The translations under genes were made by a program, and so were the position numbers. Of a stretch of 13,456 nt of DNA, positions 13,133-13,456 are shown piece by piece. Under the pieces are notes generated by a model. It did no database searches. It was not told the origin of the DNA and saw only the letters and a program-made list of their open reading frames with translations. This DNA is from Chloroflexota bacterium (lineage in GTDB: Bacteria > Chloroflexota > Dehalococcoidia > GIF9 > UBA5629): contig CP070642.1 in assembly GCA_020354105.1 (NCBI GenBank), positions 259,537 to 272,992 on the forward strand, written 5' to 3'. Within the stretch, counting starts at the first letter, position 1. Each line of letters begins with the position of its first letter.

Positions 13133-13187
13133 GTATTCAGGGAGAGGTTTTTCTGAAGGCAAAGAATCAGTTTCAAGGAGGTAGTAA

Positions 13188-13456
13188 ATGGAAAAACTGA
13201 ATGGAAAAGTGGCAGTTATCACTGGAGCGGCTCGAGGCATAGGCAGAGCGGATGCCATGTTGTTTGCTAAAGAGGGCGCTGCTGTCCTAATCAGTGACGT
13301 TGATGAAGAGCCACTTAAAGAAGTTGTCAAAGAGATAAAAGCAGCCGGTGGTAAGGTTGAAGTCTGTGCTGGCGATGTCACAAAACCTGAAGACTGCCAG
13401 AAGGTGATGGACATGGCGGCTGAGAAGTTCGGTAAAATAGACATTCTAGTTAATAA
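13188..13456 (+). CDS. Short-chain dehydrogenase/reductase (partial, N-terminal 89 residues)
   Basis: I translated this from the ATG at 13188, preceded by AAGGAGG (13175-13181); the frame stays open to the window end. The cofactor-binding Rossmann half of a classical SDR is visible: VAVITGAARGIGRADAMLFA, with the TGxxxGIG glycine motif at residues 12-19; SDVDEEP, with an acidic residue after beta-2 that favours NAD(H); GDVTKPED; and a truncated KIDILVN, the start of the NNAG motif. The catalytic Ser-Tyr-Lys lie beyond the edge. By context it likely interconverts 3-hydroxyacyl-CoA and 3-oxoacyl-CoA, between the MaoC pair and the thiolase. It could equally act on an alcohol group of a ring substrate. 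Confidence 0.93.
   Translation, partial: MEKLNGKVAVITGAARGIGRADAMLFAKEGAAVLISDVDEEPLKEVVKEIKAAGGKVEVCAGDVTKPEDCQKVMDMAAEKFGKIDILVN

Overview
The window reads as bacterial chromosome: Shine-Dalgarno-led genes packed in short operons, sigma70-type promoter pairs, an intrinsic terminator, a TPP riboswitch and a tRNA gene. The gene mix (NodIJ-type exporter, IPT-repeat surface protein, short ThiC, class 1B SpeD with SpeB, and an acyl-CoA operon with an HMG-CoA-synthase-like/DUF35 fusion) would fit an anaerobic, uncultured Chloroflexota such as a Dehalococcoidia relative. That placement is an impression from family recall, not a search result. No mobile element, CRISPR array or integration signature was seen.

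Layout. (1) 1-1388, minus strand: an ABC-2 type ATPase followed by its permease, overlapping by an ATGA and cut by the window edge. (2) 1536-3155, plus strand: a divergently transcribed secreted protein with a signal peptide, four IPT/TIG-like beta domains, an Fn3-like domain and a C-terminal membrane anchor. (3) 3230-7220: a TPP riboswitch plus terminator controls thiC, and the tightly spaced cinA, speD and speB follow. Thiamin pyrimidine synthesis, nicotinamide-nucleotide salvage/repair and polyamine synthesis may therefore share one transcript. (4) 7297-7373: tRNA-Asp(GTC) with its own promoter. (5) 7483-9081, minus strand: an AMP-forming acyl-CoA synthetase. (6) 9421 to the window end, plus strand: a divergent operon encoding an HMG-CoA-synthase-like protein fused to a zinc-ribbon/OB-fold (DUF35) domain, a thiolase of the archaeal/SCP2 type, two MaoC-like hydratase subunits and an SDR dehydrogenase cut by the window edge.

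The block in (5)-(6) carries most of a beta-oxidation or condensation cycle: activation, hydration/dehydration, 3-hydroxyacyl oxidation/reduction and thiolysis/condensation. No acyl-CoA dehydrogenase is visible. The most notable observation is that the HMG-CoA-synthase-like half of the fusion appears to have lost its catalytic Cys and His (Asn107 and Pro229 by my alignment), while its zinc ribbon and the neighbouring thiolase active site are intact. This suggests a non-catalytic scaffold or substrate-channel subunit for the thiolase, analogous to the known archaeal thiolase/DUF35/HMG-CoA synthase complex but reduced to one active condensing enzyme. The substrate cannot be read from the sequence.
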